DNA of 64,000 nt from Periweissella fabalis (GTDB lineage: Bacteria > Bacillota > Bacilli > Lactobacillales > Lactobacillaceae), in the NCBI RefSeq assembly GCF_012396505.1, contig NZ_JAAXPN010000001.1, forward strand, positions 310,001 to 374,000. The letters run 5' to 3'. This document shows, in pieces, positions 1-7,918 of this stretch; the stretch's first letter is position 1; each line of letters begins with the position of its first letter. The position numbers were made by a program, and so were the translations under genes. A model generated the notes under the pieces. That model worked only from the letters and a program-made list of their open reading frames with translations, did not search any database and was not told the origin of the DNA.

Positions 1-2
1 AA

Positions 3-935
3 GCACGTTGGCAAGGTCCCAATGGTAAACGTGGCTACGGCCGTGATAGCTTCGCTATTCTACAAATTGGGGGTTATAGTCCAGCTACTGGTATCTATAA
101 TCAAGCTACCTATCCAACTCAACTAACAGCAATGGCTGACTTACGACTTCACACATATATTTGGTTTGAAGTGGGTGGTGATGCTAACAAAGCCAAACTG
201 GTGTTGGATTATTTCTTGCCACGAATTAAAACGCCTAAAGGCTCAATCGTAGCCATTGATTACGAACAAGGTGCTAGTGGAAATGTAACTGATAATACGA
301 ATGCTATCCTGTATGCAATGGATCGCATTGCGCAAGCTGGTTACACGCCAATGCTGTACACTGGTAAACCATATATCTATGCCCACGTTGATGTTGCTCG
401 TTTCTTGAGCAAATACCCTAGTCATTTGTGGTTGGCAGCCTATCCAGACTACAAAGTTCGGAGTGAACCATTGTTTGACTTCTTCCCTAGTATGACAGGG
501 GTGGGAATGTGGCAATTCACTAGCACATACGTCTTAGGTGGCCTTGACGGTAACGTTGATTTAACGGGTATCACGATGAATGGTTATATGAATAAGCCTG
601 ATGTCATTACCGTTGACGGTTATGCGGGACAAGCAACTATTAAAGCTATGCAACGTGTATTAGGTACGATACAAGATGGTGTAATTAGTGGGCAATCTAA
701 GTATTCAGCTCAATTTGCACCTAACTTTATGAACATTCAGGTAGCAAATGGTGGATCACAAATGATTTACAATTTACAACAAGTATTAGGTGTTCAAGCT
801 GACGGTTACTTTGGGCCAGCCACAATTGCAGCACTTCAAGCACGGTTACATGTTTATCCCGATGGTTACGCTGGTGCATCAACCGTTAAGCAAATTCAAG
901 CTAACTTGAATCGTGGGCATATTATCATTGAGTAA
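3..935 (+). CDS. GH25 lysozyme (N-acetylmuramidase) with C-terminal peptidoglycan-binding repeats, 5' end outside window
   Basis: The reading frame is open from base 3, so the start codon lies upstream of the window; 310 residues are visible. The first part fits the glycoside hydrolase family 25 barrel: HTYIWFEVGG, then the acidic strand IVAIDYEQG (a D-x-E pair where the family has its catalytic acids), then GYTPMLYTGKPY and GMWQFTS. After about residue 190 come repeated DGYxGxxT units (DGYAGQAT, DGYFGPAT, DGYAGAST) typical of PG_binding_1 modules. Members of this family cleave the muramic acid-GlcNAc bond and are usually secreted autolysins or phage or bacteriocin-type lysins. The signal peptide cannot be checked because the N-terminus is missing. 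Family assignment is secure; the physiological role is inferred. Confidence 0.85.
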   Translation, partial: ARWQGPNGKRGYGRDSFAILQIGGYSPATGIYNQATYPTQLTAMADLRLHTYIWFEVGGDANKAKLVLDYFLPRIKTPKGSIVAIDYEQGASGNVTDNTNAILYAMDRIAQAGYTPMLYTGKPYIYAHVDVARFLSKYPSHLWLAAYPDYKVRSEPLFDFFPSMTGVGMWQFTSTYVLGGLDGNVDLTGITMNGYMNKPDVITVDGYAGQATIKAMQRVLGTIQDGVISGQSKYSAQFAPNFMNIQVANGGSQMIYNLQQVLGVQADGYFGPATIAALQARLHVYPDGYAGASTVKQIQANLNRGHIIIE

Positions 936-1909
936 AATTATTTGTCAAAATATCTAAAGTGAACTACAATAACTGTATTCTCTCGAATAATTAAGAATAA
1001 TAATATAGCCAGAAAAGACCTAGCCTTAGTTGGTTATGTCTTTTTTGTTTGGTTACTTATTAAATTAAAAACTTGCAATGCAAAAATCACTTTAATTTTA
1101 TCCGAGGGTATATTTTTAATTAAAATTATGGTAAGGTTACTTGATATTTATTTTATATAGTTTTATTATTAAGTCATCCTATTTTTGAAATGTAACTACT
1201 TAAACTTAGTAAAAGACCTAGCCTTAATTGGTTAGGTCTTTTTTATTTGTTTACTTATTAAATTAAAATCTTGCAATATTATTCTAATTTAATTATTATA
1301 TGAAACAATCCTTTTGTTCATGGACAAATTAAATATCAGAGAAGTCCCAACCATTTAATGGTTGGTATTTTTTGTTATCAAACTAAACATTTGCAATGTT
1401 ACTATAATAGTTTTATTATTAAAAGTGTCCAAATGTACCTTTTTTCCCTTTTTTAATGCTTGATACTAATTTTAAACCACATAACAGAAAAATCCTTAGC
1501 TTTAATTGGTTGGGGATTTTTTTGTTGTGAGTAAGTCAGATCCTTAGTGGCAAATTTGAATACTAGATAACTTGACCAAGTATTTAAAATAATTTATACT
1601 TACTTGGTCTCTGAAAATACTTTGACGATAACAGATATCAGAAAAATCCTTGACTTTAATTGTTTAAGGATTTTTTTGTCTATTTAAAACTAGAACACTT
1701 GTAATTATATAATAATTGAGTTATAACTAATTTATTCTTTTAGCTCTCTCAGATATTTTAATTTTATAAATTAAAATAATAAAAAACCTAGCAAATTCCT
1801 GGCTATTTTTTTATTTGGACACAAATATTTTTAAATATAAGTACAATCATATTACAGACTTATATTATAATATTATTGTACTAAATAAATAACAAAGGAG
1901 TAGCATGTA
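936..1909. repeat. Non-coding AT-rich stretch with six degenerate terminator-like hairpin units
   Basis: No convincing gene is present over about 970 bases. Six related hairpins ending in T-runs lie at about 1013-1047, 1211-1245, 1341-1374, 1488-1525, 1642-1678 and 1781-1813. Most share the pattern AAAAxxCCTxxxTTTAATTGGTT..TTTTTT. After hairpins 1, 2, 3 and 5 a second shared motif follows, close to ACTTATTAAATTAAAA and then CTTGCAAT (about 1053-1081, 1248-1277, 1377-1398, 1682-1705). The unit length varies from about 110 to 200 bases. The first hairpin can terminate the lysozyme transcript; the rest look like tandem duplications of the same 3' end. A related hairpin occurs at 4026-4061. Confidence 0.6.
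1013..1047 (+). terminator. Rho-independent terminator after the lysozyme gene
   Basis: The arms AAAAGACCTAGCC and GGTTATGTCTTTTTT flank a short TTAGTT loop and end in a T-run, 77 bases after the lysozyme stop. This is the first and best placed of the six hairpins in this gap. Confidence 0.6.
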
Positions 1910-2380
1910 ATGCTTATTATTTTAGCCGGATTATTAGCTGGTGTAGTATCAGGTTTTTTTAAATTAGGATGGGAGATTCTTTTGCCACCTAGGAATGAAG
2001 CTAGAAACGAGACAAATCCACCTCAACGTATGTTACAACAGGTGGGACTTTCAAAAGAATTTACACACAAATATTATGAGTATTCTGGTGAAAAAGTACA
2101 ATATGTATCATTAATTATGCATTTTGGATTTTCTATAACTTTTAGTTTATTGTACGTTTGGCTTATTACTTTATTTCCTGTTATTGGTATTTGGCAGGGG
2201 ACAATTTATGGAATATCCATTTGGGTATTATTTCATTTGATTATTATGCCAATTACGCACACTGTACCTAGTATCAGTAAACAACCATTTGAGGAACATT
2301 TTTCTGAATTTTTAGGACATGTATTTTGGGGTTATATTATAAATATATGTTATGTATATTTTTATCTAATGGTTAAATAA
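1910..2380 (+). CDS. YagU family (DUF1440) membrane protein
   Basis: A 156-residue integral membrane protein resembling E. coli YagU. The N-terminal helix GLLAGVVSGFFKLGWE is followed by LLPPRNEAR, matching the family pattern of a glycine-rich helix and a PPR loop. The second half has IGIWQGTIYG, then a His-containing helix and the conserved EEHFSEFLGHVFW block. Three to four membrane helices are visible. The start at 1910 is chosen because AAAGGAG lies about 11 bases upstream and an ATG at 1904 runs straight into a stop. YagU has been linked to acid resistance in E. coli; no function can be read from this sequence. It stands alone between the hairpin array and an oxidoreductase. Confidence 0.75.
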   Translation: MLIILAGLLAGVVSGFFKLGWEILLPPRNEARNETNPPQRMLQQVGLSKEFTHKYYEYSGEKVQYVSLIMHFGFSITFSLLYVWLITLFPVIGIWQGTIYGISIWVLFHLIIMPITHTVPSISKQPFEEHFSEFLGHVFWGYIINICYVYFYLMVK

Positions 2381-2468
2381 TTTTTAATTTTAAAGCAAAA
2401 TATTTGAATTTCTAAGTTTTTCAATAATATAATATTTATGTATTAATTAAATATATGGAGGATTTATT

Positions 2469-3437
2469 ATGGCTTTAAACTGGACAATCATTGGAACAGG
2501 CGCTATAGCTAATGAAATGGCAACTGTATTTAATAAAAATCATGCCAATATTTACGGTGTTTTTAGTAGAAATAAAGAAAAAGTAGAAGACTTTGCAAAT
2601 AAATATCTCATAGATAAAAGATTCAATGATTTAGAAGATGTTTTTTTAGATAAAAATGTAGATGCTGTATATATTGCAACGCCACATAATACACACTTTG
2701 ATATCGCTAAACAGGCTTTAATTAATGGAAAACATGTTTTTATGGAAAAAGCAATAACATTAAATAAAACTGATTTGGATATCCTAGAAACATTAGCATC
2801 TGAAAAAAATTTAATTTTAATGGAAGCAATGACTATAGTTCATATGCCTTTAATGAAAGAATTGAAGAAGATGATTTCTCAAGGTAAGTTGGGAGATATA
2901 AAGAACATCTCTGTAACGCATGGTAGTTTTAAACCATATGATGAAAAAAATAGGTTCTTCAATCCTGATTTAGGTGGTGGAGTATTACTTGATATGGGGG
3001 TATATGGTGTTACTGGTGCAATGTACTTTATGAATAAGTATCCTGATGATATACATTCATTTGTAGACTTTGCACCAACAACTGTTGATGAACAATCTGT
3101 AACTATTTTACATAATTCAAATGGTGAAATGGCTACTGTCTCTGTTTCATTACAAGCTAAGCAACCTAAAGCCTTAACCATTTCAGGAACTAAAGGTTAT
3201 TTTAGAATTCATGACTATCCTCGTGCAGATTCAGGTGTATGGTATCATACAGAAACTGGTAAAACAGAAGAATTGAAGTTAGGTAAAACAGAAGATGCTT
3301 TATTTTATGAAATTTTAGATTTTGAGGAAGTTGTAAAGCAACCAAGTAAATTAAATATTTATAAACAGATCACAGATGATGTTTTTAAAATATTTGAAGA
3401 GATGAAAAAAGATTGGTCTAAGCAAATCTCAAAATAA
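2469..3437 (+). CDS. Gfo/Idh/MocA family NAD(P)-dependent oxidoreductase
   Basis: A 322-residue protein with an N-terminal Rossmann fold (TIIGTGAIANEMA, residues 6-18) and the family C-terminal domain (DLGGGVLLDMGVYGV near 175-185). The family oxidises or reduces sugars, inositols or dihydrodiols using NAD(P). The usual catalytic E-K-P triad reads E93-K94-A95 here; the lysine is kept but the proline is replaced by alanine. The substrate cannot be deduced. A GGAGG ribosome site is at 2458-2462. The gene is AT-rich and free-standing: its upstream neighbour is 88 bases away and a convergent small membrane gene follows. Confidence 0.85.
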   Translation: MALNWTIIGTGAIANEMATVFNKNHANIYGVFSRNKEKVEDFANKYLIDKRFNDLEDVFLDKNVDAVYIATPHNTHFDIAKQALINGKHVFMEKAITLNKTDLDILETLASEKNLILMEAMTIVHMPLMKELKKMISQGKLGDIKNISVTHGSFKPYDEKNRFFNPDLGGGVLLDMGVYGVTGAMYFMNKYPDDIHSFVDFAPTTVDEQSVTILHNSNGEMATVSVSLQAKQPKALTISGTKGYFRIHDYPRADSGVWYHTETGKTEELKLGKTEDALFYEILDFEEVVKQPSKLNIYKQITDDVFKIFEEMKKDWSKQISK

Positions 3438-3450
3438 ATAATTATAACTG

Positions 3451-3594
3451 TTAGTCATGTATTGTTTCTTGCAATTTATCTCCAGCATCATCAATTTTTT
3501 TGGCTGTGAAAATTGTACCACCTATAAAAATTCCAGAGATAACTAAAGTTAAAGTAGCAACTAATTTAAAGATAGCTTTTAATATATTAAACAT
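3451..3594 (-). CDS. Small single-span membrane protein (47 aa)
   Basis: A short reading frame starting at the ATG at 3594 gives MFNILKAIFKLVATL, one strongly hydrophobic helix and a charged tail ending KLQETIHD. AAGGTAAGGA lies just upstream of this ATG on the minus strand, which favours it over longer N-terminal extensions into the preceding gene. It follows the GlsB-like gene by 13 bases, so both are probably co-transcribed. I do not recognise a family; the pairing suggests an accessory envelope-stress peptide, which is inference. Confidence 0.6.
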   Translation of the reverse strand: MFNILKAIFKLVATLTLVISGIFIGGTIFTAKKIDDAGDKLQETIHD

Positions 3595-3607
3595 AAAAAT
3601 CCTTACC

Positions 3608-3850
3608 TTAATTGTTGAAACGACTAACAAAAAATGAAACAACAACAATAACTGCACCGATAATTGATGGAATCAAAGCCATATCTGCTAAATGAGGCCC
3701 CCAGTTACCAAAAATAGGTTGTCCAACGTATGAACCAACAAGACCTGCTACAATATTAGCAATCCAGCCCATTGATGTGCCTTTGCTAGTAATAGCAAAG
3801 GCAATAGCTCCAATAACTGCACCAATAATTAAAACCCATAAAATATGCAT
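3608..3850 (-). CDS. GlsB/YeaQ/YmgE family stress-associated membrane protein
   Basis: An 80-residue very hydrophobic protein with three membrane segments and Gly-rich turns: LIIGAVIGAIAFAIT, then GWIANIVAGLVGSYVG, then IIGAVIVVVSFFVS. This is the transglycosylase-associated (GlsB/YeaQ/YmgE) family, small membrane proteins commonly induced by general or envelope stress; their biochemical role is unknown. The length is typical. AAGGGAG sits just before the ATG on the minus strand. It is the first gene of a two-gene unit with the 47-residue membrane protein. Confidence 0.85.
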   Translation of the reverse strand: MHILWVLIIGAVIGAIAFAITSKGTSMGWIANIVAGLVGSYVGQPIFGNWGPHLADMALIPSIIGAVIVVVSFFVSRFNN

Positions 3851-4025
3851 AAAAAATCTCCCTTAGAATATTTGCTGCTGCATTTTATTTTGTGTTCTTT
3901 ATATTTTATGATCTGTAAATCAGTGATAATCAAGATATGTTTATTATAGAGTTTATGTATATAAATTTGACTAGATATATAAAATAAGTTATAATGAGGT
4001 AAAGTACTAAGCGGAGTTAGATATG

Positions 4026-4061
4026 AGAAAAAGACCTAACTTAATTTGTTAGGTCTTTTTT
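4026..4061. terminator. Hairpin with T-run, related to the 1-kb array
   Basis: The arms AAAAAGACCTAAC and GTTAGGTCTTTTT flank the loop TTAATTT. The stem and loop closely resemble the hairpins at 1013-1813. Confidence 0.65.
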
Positions 4062-4081
4062 ATTACCATAAATTAAATATT

Positions 4082-4120
4082 AAAAAAGCCCCTGGTCTTT
4101 TTTGGCCGGGGGGCTTTTTT
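4082..4120 (+). terminator. Strong GC-rich terminator
   Basis: The arms AAAAAAGCCCCTGG and CCGGGGGGCTTTTTT enclose a TCTTTTTTGG loop. It lies in the gap before the truncated epimerase and may be the end of a lost upstream gene. Confidence 0.7.
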
Positions 4121-4252
4121 GTTGTGTATTACTTTTTGTTTTTGGGGAAAATTTGGGGACATGGGGACTAAAACGAATACTTTTATATTAGTTTTTATTT
4201 TTCAAAATGCCTATATATAGACATTTATACATGATTAATTCTCGTTTGAAAA

Positions 4253-4813
4253 TTTGTACCCAACTTTACGCTTGGTCCGGACTTTATTAAGCGCACGCGC
4301 GAAATTACAACTAAACCAATTGAAGTCCATTTAATGGTTGAACAACCTGAACAGTTTATTAATCTGTTTCGCCAAACCGGTGCCGATCGTTTAACCATCC
4401 ATGCCGAAGCAACAACGAATCTGCAGGGAACACTAGCTCAAATTCAAGCTGCGGGCATGCAAGCAGGAGTGGCATTAAATCCAGCCACCCCACTGGATGT
4501 GTTAGATTATGTCTATGATGTCTTGGATTATGTGGTAATTATGACGGTTAATCCTGGTTTTGCTGGTCAAGCATTTATTCCAACGATGTATAGTAAAATT
4601 GCCCAGTTAAACACAATCTTACATGACCGTGGATTAACGCTACCAATTGAAGTTGATGGTAGTATTGGCAAACAGACAATTGCGCAATGCAAAATCGCAG
4701 GTGCACAATATTTTGTGGGTGGCACAAGCTCGGTATATCATCCAGGTAAAACCTTAACTGAAAATGTGACGATGACACAGCAATTAATTAAGGGAGGCTG
4801 TTTGGATGGCTAA
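4253..4813 (+). pseudogene. 5'-truncated ribulose-phosphate 3-epimerase-like gene
   Basis: Homology to the rpe family (interconversion of pentulose 5-phosphates) begins abruptly at 4253 with FVPNFTLGPDFI, which matches the region normally preceded by about 35 residues containing the HIDVMDGH strand. An in-frame stop (4247-4249) lies directly upstream. The remainder is intact and familiar: PIEVHLMVEQPEQ, MTVNPGFAGQAF and EVDGSIGKQTI. The first in-frame ATG (4334) lacks a ribosome site and would leave a shorter fragment without two strands of the barrel. The last bases overlap the ribokinase start by 8 bp, so an intact ancestor was translationally coupled to it. Probably non-functional. Confidence 0.8.
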
Positions 4814-5726
4814 ATTTGATGTTGTTGTGATGGGGAGTATTAATTTGGATGTTAAAGTCCTACTGGAAAAATATCCCCAATATAAGCATACTGCTACGGC
4901 ACAATCAATTGATTTAATTCCGGGTGGTAAAGGGGCTAACCAAGCGATTGCCTGTGCCAAATTAGGGGCTCATACGGCTTTTATTGGTGCCGTTGGGCTT
5001 GACTCAGCCGGGAAACAAATGCTCAAAAATCTAGAAGACCACCAGATTGATACCCAATATATCCAGCAAAGTTGGACCACTGGGACCGGAACGTTTGTGG
5101 TGATGGTTGATACTGCCGGTGAAAACACGATGGTCGGGATGCTAGGAGCTAATCAAGATCTTGATGTTACAAGAGTTGAAGCTGCTTTGGCTAATATTAA
5201 TGCGCCCATTTTCTTATTGCAAATGGAAACTAGTCAGCCATCGGTGCTTACAGCATTAAAGCAAGCCAAACAAGCGGGGATGTTTGTGATTTTAGATCCT
5301 GCACCAGCCGATAATTACTTTGAAGAAGCTCTCCAATATGCCGATTGTGTCACGCCCAATGAACAAGAAACCGAACGGATTACTGGTATTAAGGTCACGA
5401 CAATCGTCCAAGCTAAGGAAGCTGCCCAAATCATTGCGGCCAAGGGGGTACCCAATGTGATTGTGAAACTTGGCCGAGCTGGTAGTGTCGTCTACCGCAA
5501 TGGGGTTAGCACGGTGATTGCGCCATACCAAGTTCACGCCGTTGATACAGTCGGTGCTGGCGATACTTTTGCCGGTGCTTTAGCGGTTGAATATGGTCGG
5601 ACGGGGGATTTTTTAGCTAGTGTTGAATTCGCCAATAAAGCCGCCGCTCTTAAAGTTAGTCGTGCTGGGGGTCAAGCAGCAATGCCGACGCGTAAAGAAG
5701 TCTTAACCGCCAAGTTAAGTCAATAA
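4806..5726 (+). CDS. rbsK: Ribokinase (PfkB family)
   Basis: A 306-residue PfkB sugar kinase that phosphorylates ribose to ribose 5-phosphate. The two family signatures are present: GGKGANQAIACAKLG (about 38-52) and DTVGAGDTFAGALA near 245-258, with the catalytic Asp in the last. The N-terminal MGSINLDV is typical of ribokinase. AAGGGAGG lies 10 bases before the ATG, inside the epimerase remnant. The length is normal. It follows the truncated epimerase with overlap and ends at a good terminator. No ribose transporter or RbsR is visible nearby, so the operon seems reduced. A related deoxyribokinase activity cannot be excluded. Confidence 0.9.
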   Translation: MAKFDVVVMGSINLDVKVLLEKYPQYKHTATAQSIDLIPGGKGANQAIACAKLGAHTAFIGAVGLDSAGKQMLKNLEDHQIDTQYIQQSWTTGTGTFVVMVDTAGENTMVGMLGANQDLDVTRVEAALANINAPIFLLQMETSQPSVLTALKQAKQAGMFVILDPAPADNYFEEALQYADCVTPNEQETERITGIKVTTIVQAKEAAQIIAAKGVPNVIVKLGRAGSVVYRNGVSTVIAPYQVHAVDTVGAGDTFAGALAVEYGRTGDFLASVEFANKAAALKVSRAGGQAAMPTRKEVLTAKLSQ

Positions 5727-5733
5727 CCTGTAG

Positions 5734-5760
5734 AAGTCATCACCGCGGTGGTGGCTTTTT
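5734..5760 (+). terminator. Terminator after ribokinase
   Basis: The arms AGTCATCACC and GGTGGTGGCT flank a GC pair and are followed by a T-run. Confidence 0.75.
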
Positions 5761-5885
5761 GGCGTAAACAGTGAGTATTTGTTGTACTACATAGGATTAG
5801 CTTAAGCTTTTCTGAGTATTTTGAAAATTCCTGACAAACGGGTTAGAAATTGGTATTCTAGAATAAATAATAGGAGGATTCTGCA

Positions 5886-6383
5886 ATGAAGATTAAAGCT
5901 TATGAGGGCTATTTAGCTGATAAATATGGTAAATATGCAGCCCCAGAATTTACTAATGATGGTGTACCAGTTGTATCATTGCCAATTGAATTAACTGATA
6001 TTCCTGCTACGACTGTTTCATTGGCACTTATCATGATTGATTATGATGCCATTCCAGTGTGTGGCTTTCCATGGATTCACTGGTCAGCGGCCAATATTGA
6101 ACCTACCACGGTGATTGCTGAGGACTTTAGTCGAACGGCCACAGGAATTGTTCAAGGGAAAAATAGTTTAATCTCACCATTGGGCGGAGCCACTGATCCA
6201 GCGGTGACGGAACACTATGCGGGCCCAACCCCACCTGACAAGGATCATGATTATACTTTGATTGTCTATGCCCTTGATACTAAGTTAGACTTACCACAAG
6301 GATTCTACGTTAATGAACTCCGCAAAGCCGTTGTTGGACACACTTTGGCACTTACAACAACTGAGATTCGCTCACGAAGCTAG
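5886..6383 (+). CDS. YbhB/YbcL family PEBP-like protein
   Basis: A 165-residue cytosolic protein of the phosphatidylethanolamine-binding family (bacterial Raf-kinase-inhibitor-like). Signatures are MIDYDAIPVCGFPWIHW (about 49-65) and HYAGPTPPDKDHDYTLIVYALD (about 114-135), the ligand-pocket DPD-like and GPxPPxxxHxY motifs. TAGGAGGA lies 8 bases before the ATG. The bacterial members have no settled function. It is monocistronic and bounded by terminators. Confidence 0.85.
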   Translation: MKIKAYEGYLADKYGKYAAPEFTNDGVPVVSLPIELTDIPATTVSLALIMIDYDAIPVCGFPWIHWSAANIEPTTVIAEDFSRTATGIVQGKNSLISPLGGATDPAVTEHYAGPTPPDKDHDYTLIVYALDTKLDLPQGFYVNELRKAVVGHTLALTTTEIRSRS

Positions 6384-6418
6384 ATAGCACTAACTAAAAA
6401 AGAATCGAATAATACAAA

Positions 6419-6456
6419 AAATAGCCTCCTTGAAAAATTCTTCGAAGAGGCTATTT
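6419..6456. terminator. Bidirectional terminator
   Basis: The arms AAATAGCCTCCTTGAA and TTCGAAGAGGCTATTT lie between the convergent PEBP and lipoprotein genes, with A- and T-runs on both sides. Confidence 0.75.
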
Positions 6457-6511
6457 CACTTGTCGCAAGCGTTTTTGGAGTATTGAGTGACAAATTACTA
6501 CTAAAGGCTAG

Positions 6512-6865
6512 TTAGTTTCTATTTTGGTGGGTGTATTTGGTACCTTTGAGCATTGAAGCTACACCTGTGGCATCGGTAACAATAAAGGATTTATGATTTT
6601 TAGTAATTTCACCTGTTATTTTAAAATCTTTAAGCTTAATATTAATTTTATTATCTTCAATTGAATAGGTTCCGGTTTGTTTTTTAGTTGAACCATCTGA
6701 TGTTTCAGTTACGGTATTACCATCAAATTTGAGGATATCGGTAACCCTTGAACCTAAAAAATCAAATTTCCCTTGGTACGTTCCGCTTAATTGTTTTGAA
6801 CCACAAGCTGCAAGGAAAAATAAGCTTGCAAAAGTCATGATAAGTACTAATATTTTCTTTTTCAT
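6512..6865 (-). CDS. Small lipoprotein of unknown function
   Basis: A 117-residue protein starting at the ATG at 6865, which has AAAGGTGG upstream on the minus strand; a longer frame exists but lacks a ribosome site. The signal peptide KKKILVLIMTFASLFF ends in the lipobox LAAC with the lipidated Cys at residue 21. The mature part is a small beta-rich domain (SGTYQGKFDF, TGTYSIEDNKINIKL) of the kind seen in short lipocalin-like or DUF4923-like lipoproteins. I cannot name a family. Predicted location is the outer face of the membrane. Confidence 0.75.
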   Translation of the reverse strand: MKKKILVLIMTFASLFFLAACGSKQLSGTYQGKFDFLGSRVTDILKFDGNTVTETSDGSTKKQTGTYSIEDNKINIKLKDFKITGEITKNHKSFIVTDATGVASMLKGTKYTHQNRN

Positions 6866-7249
6866 TACGACCACCTTTGAGATATAAAATAGATTATAAT
6901 ATAAAATATATACTTTTATTATTTTATTTAAAAACAAAACGCCTTGGACGATTAACTACTTACTTAGCACTGTAATGTGTAGCGTTAGTATTTTGGTAAA
7001 CTAAATCTGAAAAGCCAGTTTTTAACGATTATTTCGTGGTACACTTAACTACATTATTCATTGAAGAAATAGTTGTAAAATTTATTCAAAATCAATAAAA
7101 AATGAGTGAGTTAAATTGTGGACGAAAAAATAAAAAGTTATTAAAGCAAGGCCAATGCGTTGGAAGCGGAACTTAATGAATTAAAAAGTAAAAATAGTAA
7201 ATAATTATGACAAACTGATTGAAGCCAGATAATTTCATAAAATACGCCC

Positions 7250-7282
7250 AAAAGACTGAATTGTAAAAATTCGGTCTTTTTT
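7250..7282 (+). terminator. Terminator-like hairpin
   Basis: The arms AAAAGACTGAATT and AATTCGGTCTTTT enclose GTAAA and are followed by T's. It follows a short decayed frame, so it may terminate a lost gene. Confidence 0.6.
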
Positions 7283-7346
7283 CTAGTTTTATTCGGTATC
7301 TGAGAGTCTTTTTCAAACGCCAATTTGTTTAAAAAATATTCGAAAT

Positions 7347-7412
7347 GTAATAGTACACACAGTACAATATCATCAAGATCAAACCCCAGTCAGCAGGGGG
7401 TGAAATTGGGTG
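7347..7412 (+). repeat. Dispersed ~60-bp repeat, copy 1
   Basis: It shares TAGTACACACAGTACAATAT and then a GTCAAAACC-like and GGGGTGAAAT core with copies at 20070-20131 and 22661-22720. This copy is the most diverged in the middle. It lies 150 bases upstream of the trp promoter. Confidence 0.75.
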
Positions 7413-7562
7413 GATGCCACACCAAAAAAATAAATTTTTCAGCATTTTACCCCCAAGTAATTGCCGTAACCAAAAGCGGTCATAGCAAAGGTTACGGCGG
7501 AAAAATAAGTACTTGCAAATGACTTGATTATCGCGTCATTCAAATTTTTTTATTAAAAAGCG

Positions 7563-7591
7563 TTGACAAGTTATTAAACCATGATTAGAAT
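7563..7591 (+). promoter_or_regulatory. Promoter of the trp operon
   Basis: TTGACA at 7563-7568, a 17-base spacer, and TAGAAT at 7586-7591. It lies directly upstream of the T-box leader. Confidence 0.8.
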
Positions 7592-7597
7592 ATGGTT

Positions 7598-7881
7598 AAT
7601 TTAAATCGTCCAAATTAAACCGATGAGATGGAGATCAAACCAATTGTGCACGCACAGGGAGTCCGGGGTACTGAGAGCCGGGCCGAACGCAGATTGGCAA
7701 ATGGACCATTGAGGGTCTGCTGAAAGCTTTGCGAGTAAGTCAGAACGTACGACACGCGTCAGTGGTCAGGCTTGTGTTTGCAAGCTGTGGAGAGTAGTTA
7801 TCGAAGGGTAACTGAAAACAGGTGGCACCGCGGGAAACCGTCCTGATTTTTGCGTATGCAAATTTCTGGGCGTTTTTTTTG
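7598..7881 (+). promoter_or_regulatory. T-box leader (predicted tRNA-Trp sensor) of the trp operon
   Basis: The conserved T-box core AGGTGGCACCGCGG is at 7820-7833, followed by CCGTCCT, which completes the antiterminator. The competing terminator pairs about 7838-7853 with 7858-7872 and ends in eight T's. Upstream is a Stem I region with the AGAGCCGGG distal element (about 7672-7682). A TGG triplet at 7702-7704, followed by ACCATTGAG, is the best candidate specifier codon and would select tRNA-Trp; TGG at 7695-7697 is the alternative. Known T-boxes read through when uncharged tRNA binds, so Trp starvation should switch on the operon. Confidence 0.85.
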
Positions 7882-7918
7882 CGTACAAAACACTTTACGA
7901 ACTCACGAGGATGAACTT

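Larger units (their letters stand above)
3851..4252. other. Gene-free stretch with two terminators
   Basis: About 400 bases between the GlsB-like start and the epimerase remnant. It holds the promoter region of the minus-strand unit (not resolved to exact boxes) and two strong hairpins at 4026-4061 and 4082-4120. Nothing coding was seen. The sequence just before 4253 has no resemblance to an epimerase N-terminus, so a deletion or insertion junction lies there. Confidence 0.6.
6866..7562. other. Gene-free stretch upstream of the trp leader
   Basis: It contains the lipoprotein promoter region, a short coiled-coil-like remnant on the plus strand (about 7112-7204), a terminator-like hairpin (7250-7282), one copy of a dispersed repeat (7347-7412), and an inverted repeat GCCGTAACC/GGTTACGGC at about 7464-7498. 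No intact gene was seen. Confidence 0.5.

Noticed and set aside
936..1816. CRISPR array
   Set aside because: The repeats are degenerate hairpins with irregular spacing and T-tails, unlike identical direct repeats with equal spacers, and no cas genes are near.
7112..7204. Short coiled-coil-like gene (KANALEAELNELKSKNSK)
   Set aside because: The frame is interrupted by a stop at about 7139 and has no clear start or ribosome site; at most the tail of a lost gene.
7464..7498. GCCGTAACC/GGTTACGGC inverted repeat as a terminator
   Set aside because: It has a long loop and only a short A-rich tail with no T-run; it may be an operator or chance.
7850..7918. Possible longer N-terminus of trpB from ATG 7850
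   Set aside because: This stretch is the T-box terminator; it has no ribosome site, and the conserved protein begins at 7919.
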